Assembly: GCA_024233005.1 (NCBI GenBank)
Contig: JACKQE010000026.1
Location: forward strand, 1-25,458
DNA length: 25,458 bases
DNA from: Akkermansiaceae bacterium
GTDB lineage: Bacteria > Verrucomicrobiota > Verrucomicrobiia > Verrucomicrobiales > DEV007
Reading direction: 5' to 3'
This document shows positions 1-8,093 of this stretch, one piece after another; positions within the stretch are counted from its first letter, which is position 1, and each line of letters starts with the position of its first letter. Under the pieces are notes generated by a model. It saw nothing but the letters and a program-made list of their open reading frames with translations. It was not told the DNA's origin and did no database searches. The position numbers and the translations under genes were made by a program.

Positions 1-237
1 AATTTCCATCGCCTCGCCAGCCTCTCCGCTTCGGGCCACAGTTTCCGCTTCGGCGAGACGCGCCTCCAATTCCCGCCCCAACGCCCGGAATCGCACGGCC
101 TCGGCAGCGGCCGCCGCCTGATCGGCTTTGGCCAGACCACCCCATTCCGGACGTCCCGCAACCGCGCCGGCCAGGTCATCCACATGGGACAACACCAGCC
201 GCAGATCGAGTCCGTCGATGGTGGGGAGTGGGTTCAT
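1..237 (-). CDS. partial hypothetical protein, N-terminal 79 residues only
   Basis: The reading frame opens at an ATG (complement of 235-237) and stays open to the left edge, so only the first 79 residues are present. The protein begins MNPLPTIDGLDLRL. It becomes an alanine- and glutamate-rich helical stretch (about residues 40-75, LGRELEARLAEAE) that looks like the start of a coiled coil. No signal peptide or membrane segment is visible. It lies 59 bp downstream of the large membrane protein on the same strand, so it is probably the next gene of the left arm of the tubulin-like cluster. No clear Shine-Dalgarno sequence precedes the start. I do not recognise the family. A cytosolic partner of the cluster is only a guess from position. 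Confidence 0.6.
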   Translation of the reverse strand, partial: MNPLPTIDGLDLRLVLSHVDDLAGAVAGRPEWGGLAKADQAAAAAEAVRFRALGRELEARLAEAETVARSGEAGEAMEI

Positions 238-296
238 GGGGTGTTCAAGGGGAGGATCAGGGTCGTTTGGGGGGATTCGGCACCGTCAGGAATTCC

Positions 297-2786
297 TCAA
301 AACCCTGGCAGGATCAATTTCACCTTCACATCCTTCAGGTCGCCCTTTGCAATGGCCTCCAGTTTCTTGTCAGTCTCGTCCTTCGCCTTTTTGTCCTTTT
401 CCCCAGCCCCGATCGCTTCTGCCAGAGCCTTCTCAAACCGTTCCTTAGCGGGAGTGGTTCCTGGTGGGAAAAGCTTGTCGGCCCATTCCAGAAATGCCGC
501 GATCCGGGGCAAATCCTTGCCCAGTTCATGGAACCGTTTGTTCAATATTTGATGATTCGTATGAGGAAGGTTGGTTACCGGATCTTTTGTGACGTTGTAG
601 TCATCCTCCTTGAATCCTGGTGCCTTGCCCGCCGCAATCTCTGCGAAGTCCCTGACAAGCTCATTTAAATTCTGACGTTTGCCCATTGATGCGAGAATCA
701 CATTCTGATCCCAAGGGAAGTAATGGTTGGGAAATTTACTTTCGGGACCGACACTCAGTTTATCTTTGGGTGTCAACAAATCGTCTTTGGAAGCATCAAG
801 GTTTTTGCTCAATTCACTCAGAAACTGCGCCGTGATCCCCGCCAGGGTAAACGTATTTCCAGTATTTCCAGTATGGTAGCCCGATTTCATGAAATCGGGA
901 AAACGTTTTATTGCAATGACAAAAGAGTCGATTTGGGTCCGCCCCTTTGGACTATCGGGCGGCGTAGCCCCTAAAGGACATGGTGTATTGCTGTAGCCAA
1001 GGAATGCTTTATTTTTGTCGTTATTGTAATGAGGAACTTTTTGCAAGCCCTTAACCTCCTCCAGGAGACCTCCTTTTCCCGTCAGTGGAGGATCCCAGAA
1101 CCAGCGTTTGAACAATTCCGCTCCGAGTTTGTTGCCAGCCTCATCACTGGATGCTGAGTTCGCTGGCTTTTGAAATGCCTCCGCGATCGCCGCTCCCAAG
1201 GTCACTCCTTCGGGAAGAGGCAAGGAGATGTCCACGGAAGGTTTTCCAGTTCCAAGAGTGGCCTGCAAATGTGCCCACTTGGGTGGGGCTTCGTTGATTG
1301 ATATGAGGTCACCCACTTGATTCTCGACGGTGAATATGCTATTGGCGCCAACATAGTCTGGATGCACAGCGAAACTCATTCCGGGAAATTGAAACACTCG
1401 GAGTCGCCCCCCTTCCACAAAAGCCAAAGGCTGGCTATCTATTGGTTTGAATGCCAAACCATCGGAAGAAACTTCCCCGATCGGCTTAGAACCCTCGCCC
1501 TCAATTTTGACATACTTCTTACTGATGCTCAGTGGTCGAGCTGTCGCCATGGCAGCGTTCACCTCACTCGCCAACAAATGAATCCTCCCGTCCAAAAGCT
1601 TTGCATGTTCCATGGGAAGACTCATCAATGCAACTTTGGCGGTCTCCCGAAATTCTTTTGACGGTAGTTTGAAATACCCGGCTCCATCGGGACGTTCAAT
1701 CGTAATGGCCGTGATATCAATCGTCCCCTCTGAAGCAGCGGGCGGAACCGAATCCGTGGTTTTGGTGGGTGTTTGAGTTGGACCAGGAGAATCTGCTTCA
1801 TTGGAGCCTTTTTTGGTCAGGTCTGAACTCTTACTTTGTTCTATAGATTCCAACAGCTTAGAAATGTCCAGCAACCCAGTTTTATCCAATTCCGCCAATT
1901 TTCTCAAAGAATCAAGGATTATGTCGGAAGAAGAAACCTTACCATTTTTCTCCGTAACGGCCCCTGAAACCCATGCTTTGGCGCGATCGATAATGCTGGC
2001 ATCTGCCTTATTAGCTAATTCCTCCAATCCCAAATTACTAAATCCTTTATGAGCATCATTTCTTTGTTTCGATAGGGCTTGCCAACGTGACAGCCAGTTT
2101 GTTACATCCCCCAGAAGCTCGGCTGAAAGCTTGTTGCTTTCATCTTCTTTAGTTTGATTCTGCAGGAGTTTGTATAGCTCTAAATGCCCCCATGCACTTC
2201 TAAAACTTTGATCCAATTTTTTACTGAATTCTGGACTATCCTCAGATAGAAAAGAGCCATACTTATCAAGTGAAGCAACCTCTGGCAAGGGACTACTCGC
2301 TACAGTAATTCCTTGAACATTATTCAAGTATGCTCGCAAGTCTTCTCGAGCATCCTTGATGCGCCGAATCGGATCAACACGGTCTTTATGTTTATTCTCA
2401 AGTTCTTTTGGAATCACTTTGCTGAAATCCGGCTGAGGACTCCCATCGACATCCTTGTTTTGCAGAGCATCCCAAAGTTCAGTGACCATTGAGTCAATTC
2501 TTTCCTTCTCGCGACTACTTTTGATCAGAAACAGAGTCGGCACTAATACGATCAATGCTATCACAACCACCATCCCCCATATTTTTAAATTCCAGGTTTT
2601 CTTCCGTTTTTGCCGGGGAGGGGCAACTTGGAATCTGGATTTGTCAATGCGCCCCGTGCCCCTTGGGGCAGTCACGATGCTGGCGGGCTCATCAAACTTT
2701 GGAGTCACAGGAACAGCGGCGGGGGTCTCCACCGGCAACGGCTCCAGCCAGCCAGCTTGTTCGATTTCCTGTCGGGAGGCAGCCAA
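297..2786 (-). CDS. large single-pass membrane protein of the tubulin-like/GTPase cluster, function unknown
   Basis: This frame encodes about 829 residues if translation starts at the TTG at 2786, which has a strong AGGAGGGGG site eight bases upstream. The same frame is open without a stop back to 3131. A GTG at 2708, overlapping the upstream gene's TGA by four bases (GTGA), is the main alternative. From the TTG, residues 1-65 are a proline- and acid-rich cytosolic segment, then a basic RQKRKK stretch, then one membrane helix at about 69-88. The remaining roughly 740 residues should lie outside the cytoplasmic membrane. The ectodomain is charged, helical in places, and ends in a lysine-rich stretch before LILPGF. 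No catalytic motif is recognised. The middle (about 1800-2560) is clearly AT-richer than the neighbours. The gene is third in the left arm, so a membrane scaffold or envelope-side partner of the GTPase is a reasonable inference but is not shown by sequence. Confidence 0.8.
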   Translation of the reverse strand: MAASRQEIEQAGWLEPLPVETPAAVPVTPKFDEPASIVTAPRGTGRIDKSRFQVAPPRQKRKKTWNLKIWGMVVVIALIVLVPTLFLIKSSREKERIDSMVTELWDALQNKDVDGSPQPDFSKVIPKELENKHKDRVDPIRRIKDAREDLRAYLNNVQGITVASSPLPEVASLDKYGSFLSEDSPEFSKKLDQSFRSAWGHLELYKLLQNQTKEDESNKLSAELLGDVTNWLSRWQALSKQRNDAHKGFSNLGLEELANKADASIIDRAKAWVSGAVTEKNGKVSSSDIILDSLRKLAELDKTGLLDISKLLESIEQSKSSDLTKKGSNEADSPGPTQTPTKTTDSVPPAASEGTIDITAITIERPDGAGYFKLPSKEFRETAKVALMSLPMEHAKLLDGRIHLLASEVNAAMATARPLSISKKYVKIEGEGSKPIGEVSSDGLAFKPIDSQPLAFVEGGRLRVFQFPGMSFAVHPDYVGANSIFTVENQVGDLISINEAPPKWAHLQATLGTGKPSVDISLPLPEGVTLGAAIAEAFQKPANSASSDEAGNKLGAELFKRWFWDPPLTGKGGLLEEVKGLQKVPHYNNDKNKAFLGYSNTPCPLGATPPDSPKGRTQIDSFVIAIKRFPDFMKSGYHTGNTGNTFTLAGITAQFLSELSKNLDASKDDLLTPKDKLSVGPESKFPNHYFPWDQNVILASMGKRQNLNELVRDFAEIAAGKAPGFKEDDYNVTKDPVTNLPHTNHQILNKRFHELGKDLPRIAAFLEWADKLFPPGTTPAKERFEKALAEAIGAGEKDKKAKDETDKKLEAIAKGDLKDVKVKLILPGF

Positions 2787-3634
2787 TGGTTCAGCCCCCT
2801 CCTCGTCAACTCTGAGGCCAGGCCAGCGCCTCTGGGAACTGTCCAACCTCGCCGGATCATGAATCCCTCCCAAAGACCGTCCCAGACATGGGGTTCCCTG
2901 GTGCCAAAGGAGAGATCGAGGACACGGAAGGATCGAGATCGAACGGTGAACGTGAGCCTCCCAAAAATCTCCCCGAAATCCGTCGGAGGAGATCCTCCCG
3001 GAGTCTCGCGGATCTTCTGCAGAAGGTTCTGCTGGGCCCGGGCATAGGGTGGGTAGCGTTCGTTCCTCCTCGGTGCCTTCCCGGGCAACGGCCCACCGCA
3101 GGCAGGGAAGCGGAACGGAGCCAATCCAGGATCAGGGGCCACTGGGAATGGCTTGATCAAAGGAAAGAATTTCCAACTCAAGCGGATCACTATACCAAGA
3201 GGCAGGCTCTGCCCAAAGGCTGTCCTGATGCCAAAGCGGAGTGCCATCCGGCCCCGGACCTGACCAAAGAAGCACCTCCATGGAGTGACTTGCCTCTCCG
3301 AGAGAGACTTGACGCCATCCGAGTCGATGAGGAGGAACTCTTCAAACGACCAGAGGCGGCCTTCTGTTTGCTTTGCAGAAATGCGAATCAAGACAGCCCA
3401 GTCACCGATCTGATGGAATGCCGCGATTTCCGGGCCAGCCGAGAAAACGCCCATCCACCGCTTCTCTAACTCGTAAATGTTCTTTCCGTGGAGATGGCTT
3501 TCCAGTGTCCCGAAGGCTAATTCTTTGACAGCAGGGTGGCGGTGCATGCCGACAAACCCATAGCCGCGACCGAAGCGGGATTCCTCTCTGGTCAGGGTGG
3601 GGCCGGCGCCATAGATGATCTTGTATGCGGCCAT
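2705..3634 (-). CDS. GAP1-N-like (GTPase-associated) protein, possibly frame-disturbed
   Basis: A 309-residue open frame starts at ATG 3634, 61 bp after the GTPase gene. The first ~105 residues (KIIYGAGPTL, then FGRGYGFVGMHRHP, later WAVLIRISA and EGRLWSFEEFLLID) resemble the N-terminal domain of bacterial GTPase-associated proteins. There a YY/IY-G start, a GY-F motif and a later GR-x-F-x-H/E-x-L pattern recur. This is pattern memory, not a search. The section from about residue 115 to 165 reads like an off-frame translation (rich in R, F, G, P). Over the same bases the next frame, open 3341-3135, gives a more protein-like sequence (MEVLLWSGPG, LWAEPASWYSD). From about 3060 to 2860 this frame again looks genuine (LLQKIRETPGG, FRVLDLSFGTREP). 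Two compensating frameshifts or sequence errors are therefore possible. It overlaps the downstream gene by about 82 bp. Confidence 0.6.
   Translation of the reverse strand: MAAYKIIYGAGPTLTREESRFGRGYGFVGMHRHPAVKELAFGTLESHLHGKNIYELEKRWMGVFSAGPEIAAFHQIGDWAVLIRISAKQTEGRLWSFEEFLLIDSDGVKSLSERQVTPWRCFFGQVRGRMALRFGIRTAFGQSLPLGIVIRLSWKFFPLIKPFPVAPDPGLAPFRFPACGGPLPGKAPRRNERYPPYARAQQNLLQKIRETPGGSPPTDFGEIFGRLTFTVRSRSFRVLDLSFGTREPHVWDGLWEGFMIRRGWTVPRGAGLASELTRRGLNHWLPPDRKSNKLAGWSRCRWRPPPLFL
2795..2803 (-). promoter_or_regulatory. Shine-Dalgarno site deciding a TTG start
   Basis: On the minus strand AGGAGGGGG is followed by eight bases and a TTG at 2786 in the frame of the large membrane protein. It lies inside the end of the upstream coding frame, which suggests translational coupling. 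Most other starts in this window lack such a site, so this one is worth noting. Confidence 0.5.
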
Positions 3635-3695
3635 TGGAATTACATGGATGAGAGGTCAGATGTTGAGGTAGGAAATCAGATGAAAAAGGTCAAAT

Positions 3696-5480
3696 TCAGA
3701 GGGTGGGAGGCGACGGGAACTGTTCCGGATGGAGTCGTCCCAATGCCCAGAGGACGGGGGCGTACACCGCCCATGGCTCGGCGGGCTTGCTCGGAGCCCA
3801 CACTTTGATCCCAGAAGGGTGAAGCGTTTCCACCGGAGGCGCCCCAAGGGCACTGACGGGAAAGTATTTCACGTCACTGCTGATGGCCTCCAAAGCGGCG
3901 GAAACGCCGGATCGATACCTGCGAAGCATTTCATCCACCTTGCGGGAGTTCTCATCGACGACGTCGAAATCCAGCCATCCGTCTTTCTCATAATCGCCGG
4001 GAGGCCGCAGCTCCGGGGCCAGCGTATCCCCCCAATCGTCCCATTTGGCGACCAGGCAGGCCAACGGAAGTTTCCTTGACCGGGTTCCCTTCATTTCCGT
4101 GTCCCACTGGGCATCAATGCACTTAGGCAGATTGGCCAGCATGGATCGCTGCGCATCTGCTTTGTTGTGCTCCCGCTGCAGTCCCAAGGCCCCCCGGATC
4201 ACGGCGTCCGCCGTCGGATCATAAAGCACAAAAATGGCCTTGGCATGCGCCAGATGCGAAGCAGCAATGCGGCCTTCTTCCGTGGCCATTTCCCCCTCGT
4301 GGACCGACGTGAAGTGTTCACCGGGATTATCGTAAAACACCATTCTCAGGGCCAACTCCTGCTCTTTCGTGATTTTCGATATAAAGGGGCGTGGCACGTG
4401 GTAGGTTCGCTTCCGCAGATTGATCCGGATCTGGGTGGCCTGCCCGGTTTTCTCAATAAAACGATTGATGGGCGGCCCAGGCTGAAAGGGAATTTGGCTC
4501 AGCTCATCCATGTAAGTGTTCAAGGAGGCGTCATCTCCGTTGCATCCGAATCCATTCGCGAGTCGGTCAGGAAGTTCTCGGAACAGAGTCGCCAAGAAAT
4601 AGGATTTTCCGGCCATACTTTGCCCCACCAAGGAAATGACATTGTATCCGGGCTCGGGTTCAAAAAAGGAGTCCGGCAGCCGTTGTTGACAGTGGGGGCA
4701 GGCCCGCGGCGACTTTTCGGTGTAGATGTTGCCAGACTCATCCATGACACTGCCGTCTCGCGAGTAATTTCCCAGTTTACCCGGATTGAACGGGAGTTCC
4801 CCGACCTTCTGGTGGATATAAAGCGCATCCCCCCGGTTGAAGGTGCCCGGGCAATAGAGGCACTTCAGGTTGCCCTCGATTTCGGGTTCTTCATCGTCAT
4901 CGGCGATGACCACTCTGGCCGATTTTCTCTTCCCTCCCGGAACCGGTTCTTGAGGTTTATCCGTCAAGCCAGGCCAAATATCGCGGGCGTAAAAGGCGGA
5001 GGTTCCCCCATGAACCCAGACGAGGGCGTCGTGGTCCACCCGTCCCGGTGTGAGGGCGCGGCGCAGGGCGGCGAGATTGTCAAAACCTCCGAGGTGACCA
5101 TCGGCTTCCGTGTTGACCTGGAGCTGGATGGCCGCGCCTTCGGCCCAGGCGGGACAGGTGCCCCGCTTCAGCAACAGTGGGACGTATCCCTGGACGGCGG
5201 GAACGATCAGGGTGTGCTCCATGGCATCCTCCGCTCCCGAGGCCGGAATCAGAATGGGCGTTTTGTCGACGTACCATGTCCCGTTGACGCTGATGGAGCC
5301 TGTCTTTGAGTCCTTGGTCAGCGTGCCCTGGTCTTCACTCAAGGTCAGCGACCACAGGGCATCCCCCCCTAGGGGAACCGTGTCCCCCACCTTGAGGGAG
5401 CGAGCCCGAGGCGTCGTGGACGAACAGTCCAACAAATACCAGACCGTCGCCTTTTTTCTGCCAAACAAACTGTAACTCAT
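3696..5480 (-). CDS. zinc-ribbon P-loop GTPase of the tubulin-like cluster
   Basis: This 594-residue protein starts at ATG 5480 and is the first gene of the left arm. Residues 1-180 form an N-terminal region of unknown fold with no signal peptide. Two CxxC pairs, C207/C210 and C261/C264, bracket a glycine-rich segment and look like a split zinc ribbon. A P-loop follows directly, GQSMAGKS at 286-293. A Walker B/G3-like DNPG lies at 384-387 after a hydrophobic strand, and AKWDDW at 478-483 sits where GTPases carry the N/T-K-x-D guanine motif. The layout fits the TRAFAC-type GTPases found beside FtsZ-like family proteins and vWA proteins in predicted membrane-remodelling clusters. Family knowledge supports NTP hydrolysis. 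GTP specificity is inferred, because the usual Asn of NKxD is replaced by Ala. The GAP1-N-like gene immediately downstream supports a GTPase-plus-regulator arrangement. Confidence 0.85.
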   Translation of the reverse strand: MSYSLFGRKKATVWYLLDCSSTTPRARSLKVGDTVPLGGDALWSLTLSEDQGTLTKDSKTGSISVNGTWYVDKTPILIPASGAEDAMEHTLIVPAVQGYVPLLLKRGTCPAWAEGAAIQLQVNTEADGHLGGFDNLAALRRALTPGRVDHDALVWVHGGTSAFYARDIWPGLTDKPQEPVPGGKRKSARVVIADDDEEPEIEGNLKCLYCPGTFNRGDALYIHQKVGELPFNPGKLGNYSRDGSVMDESGNIYTEKSPRACPHCQQRLPDSFFEPEPGYNVISLVGQSMAGKSYFLATLFRELPDRLANGFGCNGDDASLNTYMDELSQIPFQPGPPINRFIEKTGQATQIRINLRKRTYHVPRPFISKITKEQELALRMVFYDNPGEHFTSVHEGEMATEEGRIAASHLAHAKAIFVLYDPTADAVIRGALGLQREHNKADAQRSMLANLPKCIDAQWDTEMKGTRSRKLPLACLVAKWDDWGDTLAPELRPPGDYEKDGWLDFDVVDENSRKVDEMLRRYRSGVSAALEAISSDVKYFPVSALGAPPVETLHPSGIKVWAPSKPAEPWAVYAPVLWALGRLHPEQFPSPPTL

Positions 5481-5571
5481 AGAGAAGGAGACCTATCCTG
5501 TTCTAAACCCCTAGGGTCCGGCAATGGCAAAAGTTACGTCCAAAACACACTTTTCCCCAAACCCAAGAATC

Positions 5572-5600
5572 TTGATCAAAATTAAACCCAAAATTATAGA
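5572..5600 (+). promoter_or_regulatory. candidate sigma70-type promoter of the right-arm operon
   Basis: TTGATC at 5572-5577 and TATAGA at 5595-5600 are separated by exactly 17 bases in the AT-rich gap between the divergent arms. The predicted start would be near 5607, giving a leader of about 130 bases before the vWA gene. The match is four of six at -35 and at -10. Confidence 0.45.
5593..5598 (-). promoter_or_regulatory. candidate -10 box of the left-arm operon
   Basis: The minus strand carries an exact TATAAT about 113 bases before the GTPase start codon. No convincing -35 lies 16-18 bases upstream of it, so this is a weak assignment. It overlaps the -10 of the plus-strand promoter, so the two arms could compete for polymerase. 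Confidence 0.3.
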
Positions 5601-5737
5601 ACCTACGGTAATTTAAGTTCATAATCATTGATGCTGGATTCACAAGGAAAGTTGGTGCTTTTTTCCCAGAATTTTGTAACCAATGTCCACGTCGGCCCTT
5701 ACCACGATAAAGAAGTATCTCCCCGGCGGAGCTCGCG

Positions 5738-7609
5738 ATGAAACCTTTCCTTTCCAGAACGCCCCCGATGCCATGGTCAAGTCTGCCTCTGTTCCTGGCC
5801 GCCTGCCTTCTGGTTCCGACGCTTGGGGCACAGACCGATCAAGAGCCAGCACCTGGGTCCAAGGTTACCCGGGATATCTTTGTTTTGGTGGACGTCTCCG
5901 GATCGATGCTCTCCGCCTCCTCAAAGAGCGGCATCACCCGTGAAGCCTTGGAGGCCATGGTCGCCGAAGCCCGGGAGTTGGTGGCGGATGTGGCCCAGGG
6001 CAACTTCGATCCCACCCGCTATGCGGACTGGAAAGCAGATCCCACCCTGCTCATTTCCCCTCTGCGGGAAATTGTCCAGCAGGCCCCCGCAAAGGCCCCC
6101 TTGGCGGGAGTGGGAAAGCAACTCATCGTGATCCCATTTGGCGACAAAAAAGTCCGCCATCCCCAGTCGGTGTCTCTGCCGCTGGTCAACTTCCCGGCGG
6201 ATTTCCGGGACTACCTGAACCAGCATTTCCCCAAGGAGTTCAAGGATGCCCAGACCTATGTCACCATCGCCCGGGCGGAAACCTCCCGAGTGGCCGAATC
6301 CCAACGCATTGATCAATACTACTTTTTCATGATCACGGATGCCCTGCAGGATCCGGAATCGGGCACGGGTTACACCAAGGAGGAGTCCGACCTCCTCGCG
6401 CAGTGGGATTCCACCAACTTTGTCGCCCAAAAGACCCGGATCGGACTCTTTGAGTACCAGAAACCGGGCTTCGAGAAGCGCGGTTTTCAGGTCGATGTCT
6501 GGTCGGTGACTCTGCGACTGCCCCCCTCCCCGTCCACCGTGGTGCTCAACTCGCCCGCGCTGTCCCAGCCCCTGCCTCCCGGTCCGGTCGATTTGGCCTG
6601 GGCCATCAAGGACGGAGACGCCCCTCCGACCCAGCCTTCCGGTTACACCTTTTCGGTCTCGGTGGTCGAAGAAGCCACCGGACGCCAATTGCACTCACAG
6701 AATATTGACGGAGGTTACACCACCAGTGTTCGACTTGACCAACCCGGCAAGTATGCCGTGTCCATTCTGGCAGCCCCCACCGTCGGTAGTGCCGAAGGGT
6801 TGCGAGGCCCCGCCCTGGGCAAGTTCGAGGGGGTCCTCACCGTGGCGGCACCGGCCAAGCCCCTCGTATTGAAAGGACAGGATCCCGGCAAACCCTCGAA
6901 GGTCGGAGAGGAGGTCACCCTCACTTGGGGAGTGGCCTCCGAAGGCAAGCCCCCGGAGCAGGTGCCCGGCGGGAAATTTGAAGTGTCCATCTCCCGGGAG
7001 GACGAACCGGTGGGTTCGAGCACGGTCAATGGCTACACGCACTCTTTTGTCCCCACCAAACCGGGCGGGCACCAGGTCAAGATCGCTCTGGTGCCGGGAT
7101 CGATCCCGGATGTCCAAGTCAATCCCTTCGTGATGAATCTGGAGGTGGTGGAAGCTTCCTCGCCTCCCCCTTCCCCTACACCGGATCCGGCGCCCGTCGA
7201 GGCCTCCAAGGCGCCTCTTGCCCCCGCCATCAGAATCCTCCTGCCAACTCCCAATGCCCTCTTCAAGTCCAAACCGGTGACCTTCAAATGGACACCCCCG
7301 ACCGGAATCAAGGCTTCGCTGTATCAGCTAAAAGTAACCGGACCCGAGTCCCTCGACCAGAAACTGCCCACGACGTCGTTTGCCAAGCGGTTCAAGAAAC
7401 CTGGCAGTTACCTCCTCACGCTTTCCGTTGCCGCGCCAGCCGATGCGGCGGCGGCGGTCAAGCCGGTCACGGTCACTTTCCGGGTGGTCGAGTCCAGCTC
7501 CCTGGGTTGGCTCCTCCTGGCGGTCGCTCTTGGCGGAGGCATCGGATTTCTGCTATGGCTTCGCAAGCGACAACCCCGGAAAAAGCCCGCGCCTGCCGAG
7601 GGAACCTGA
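5738..7609 (+). CDS. exported von Willebrand factor A-domain protein, C-terminally membrane-anchored
   Basis: The protein has 623 residues. A GGAG site lies about eight bases before the ATG. Residues 1-31 are a signal peptide (hydrophobic LPLFLAACLLVP, likely cleavage after LGA). The vWA domain follows with an intact MIDAS start, DVSGSM with D52, S54 and S56, after the strand DIFVLV, and runs to about residue 250. Residues ~255-590 hold two or three beta-sandwich-like repeats with G-Y-T/S-V patterns (GGYTTSVRLDQPGKYAVSI, NGYTHSFVPTKPGGHQV). A membrane helix at 589-607 and a basic tail RKRQPRKK close the protein, so the vWA and repeats face the periplasm. vWA domains bind protein partners through a metal ion. 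In this setting it is the predicted extracytoplasmic component of the FtsZ-like/GTPase module. It is the first gene of the right arm. Confidence 0.88.
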   Translation: MKPFLSRTPPMPWSSLPLFLAACLLVPTLGAQTDQEPAPGSKVTRDIFVLVDVSGSMLSASSKSGITREALEAMVAEARELVADVAQGNFDPTRYADWKADPTLLISPLREIVQQAPAKAPLAGVGKQLIVIPFGDKKVRHPQSVSLPLVNFPADFRDYLNQHFPKEFKDAQTYVTIARAETSRVAESQRIDQYYFFMITDALQDPESGTGYTKEESDLLAQWDSTNFVAQKTRIGLFEYQKPGFEKRGFQVDVWSVTLRLPPSPSTVVLNSPALSQPLPPGPVDLAWAIKDGDAPPTQPSGYTFSVSVVEEATGRQLHSQNIDGGYTTSVRLDQPGKYAVSILAAPTVGSAEGLRGPALGKFEGVLTVAAPAKPLVLKGQDPGKPSKVGEEVTLTWGVASEGKPPEQVPGGKFEVSISREDEPVGSSTVNGYTHSFVPTKPGGHQVKIALVPGSIPDVQVNPFVMNLEVVEASSPPPSPTPDPAPVEASKAPLAPAIRILLPTPNALFKSKPVTFKWTPPTGIKASLYQLKVTGPESLDQKLPTTSFAKRFKKPGSYLLTLSVAAPADAAAAVKPVTVTFRVVESSSLGWLLLAVALGGGIGFLLWLRKRQPRKKPAPAEGT

Positions 7610-7672
7610 ACCTCCGCCCTCGAACCATCTTCCTTTGTCTCCGATTCGATTCACCCTGCCAGTCTCCATCCC

Positions 7673-8056
7673 ATGAACCGGTTTTTCTTCCTTCCCGAAC
7701 TTACCCCCAACGATCTGATACTGAAATTGCTTTGCCTGGCGGGAACCATGGCCTTGGTGTGGTGGGTCACCACTTTTGTAATCATTCATGTCTTTTCCAA
7801 AAACAAAGGGGATCTTTCGGTTGGCAAAGCCTGCCTCTGGTCGTTGCTCTTCGTTTTCCTCCTGACGCACCTCTATGCCCTGTTGGAACTCAATTACAAC
7901 CTGGGCGAGCTAGGAGCCAACGCCATGAGGGCTCCGTCCTTTTATGCCCGGTTCCTTCCGGAAATCATCGTTTCCGGGGTGGTTCTGATCGCCTTCATTC
8001 TCCAGAAATCTGACATCCTGCAAGCGATCAAGGTGGGAGAAGATCCCCAACCGTGA
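7673..8056 (+). CDS. small three-helix membrane protein
   Basis: This is a 127-residue protein between the vWA and tubulin-like genes, with gaps of 63 and 37 bp, almost certainly in one transcript. Three membrane helices are visible at about 16-41, 53-73 and 97-111, with short charged loops (SKNKGD and a C-terminal KVGEDPQP). There is no signal peptide and no catalytic motif. The start ATG has no obvious Shine-Dalgarno site, but an upstream alternative is not available without losing the hydrophobic profile. It could anchor the cytosolic tubulin-like protein to the membrane, which is inferred only from its position and topology. Confidence 0.8.
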   Translation: MNRFFFLPELTPNDLILKLLCLAGTMALVWWVTTFVIIHVFSKNKGDLSVGKACLWSLLFVFLLTHLYALLELNYNLGELGANAMRAPSFYARFLPEIIVSGVVLIAFILQKSDILQAIKVGEDPQP

Positions 8057-8093
8057 ACTGACCTCACCGAGGATTCTCCAACCAATCATTATC

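Noticed and set aside
850..872. ATTTCCAGT repeated twice inside the large membrane protein gene
   Set aside because: It is a 9-bp coding duplication giving GNTGNT, with no sign of a wider array.
2888..3469. A 193-codon open frame on the plus strand opposite the GAP1-N-like gene
   Set aside because: It is charged and repetitive in composition without a start signal, and it is explained as a shadow of the minus-strand gene.
4167..5309. A 380-codon open frame on the plus strand
   Set aside because: It is antisense to the GTPase with its P-loop and CxxC pairs, and its translation resembles nothing known.
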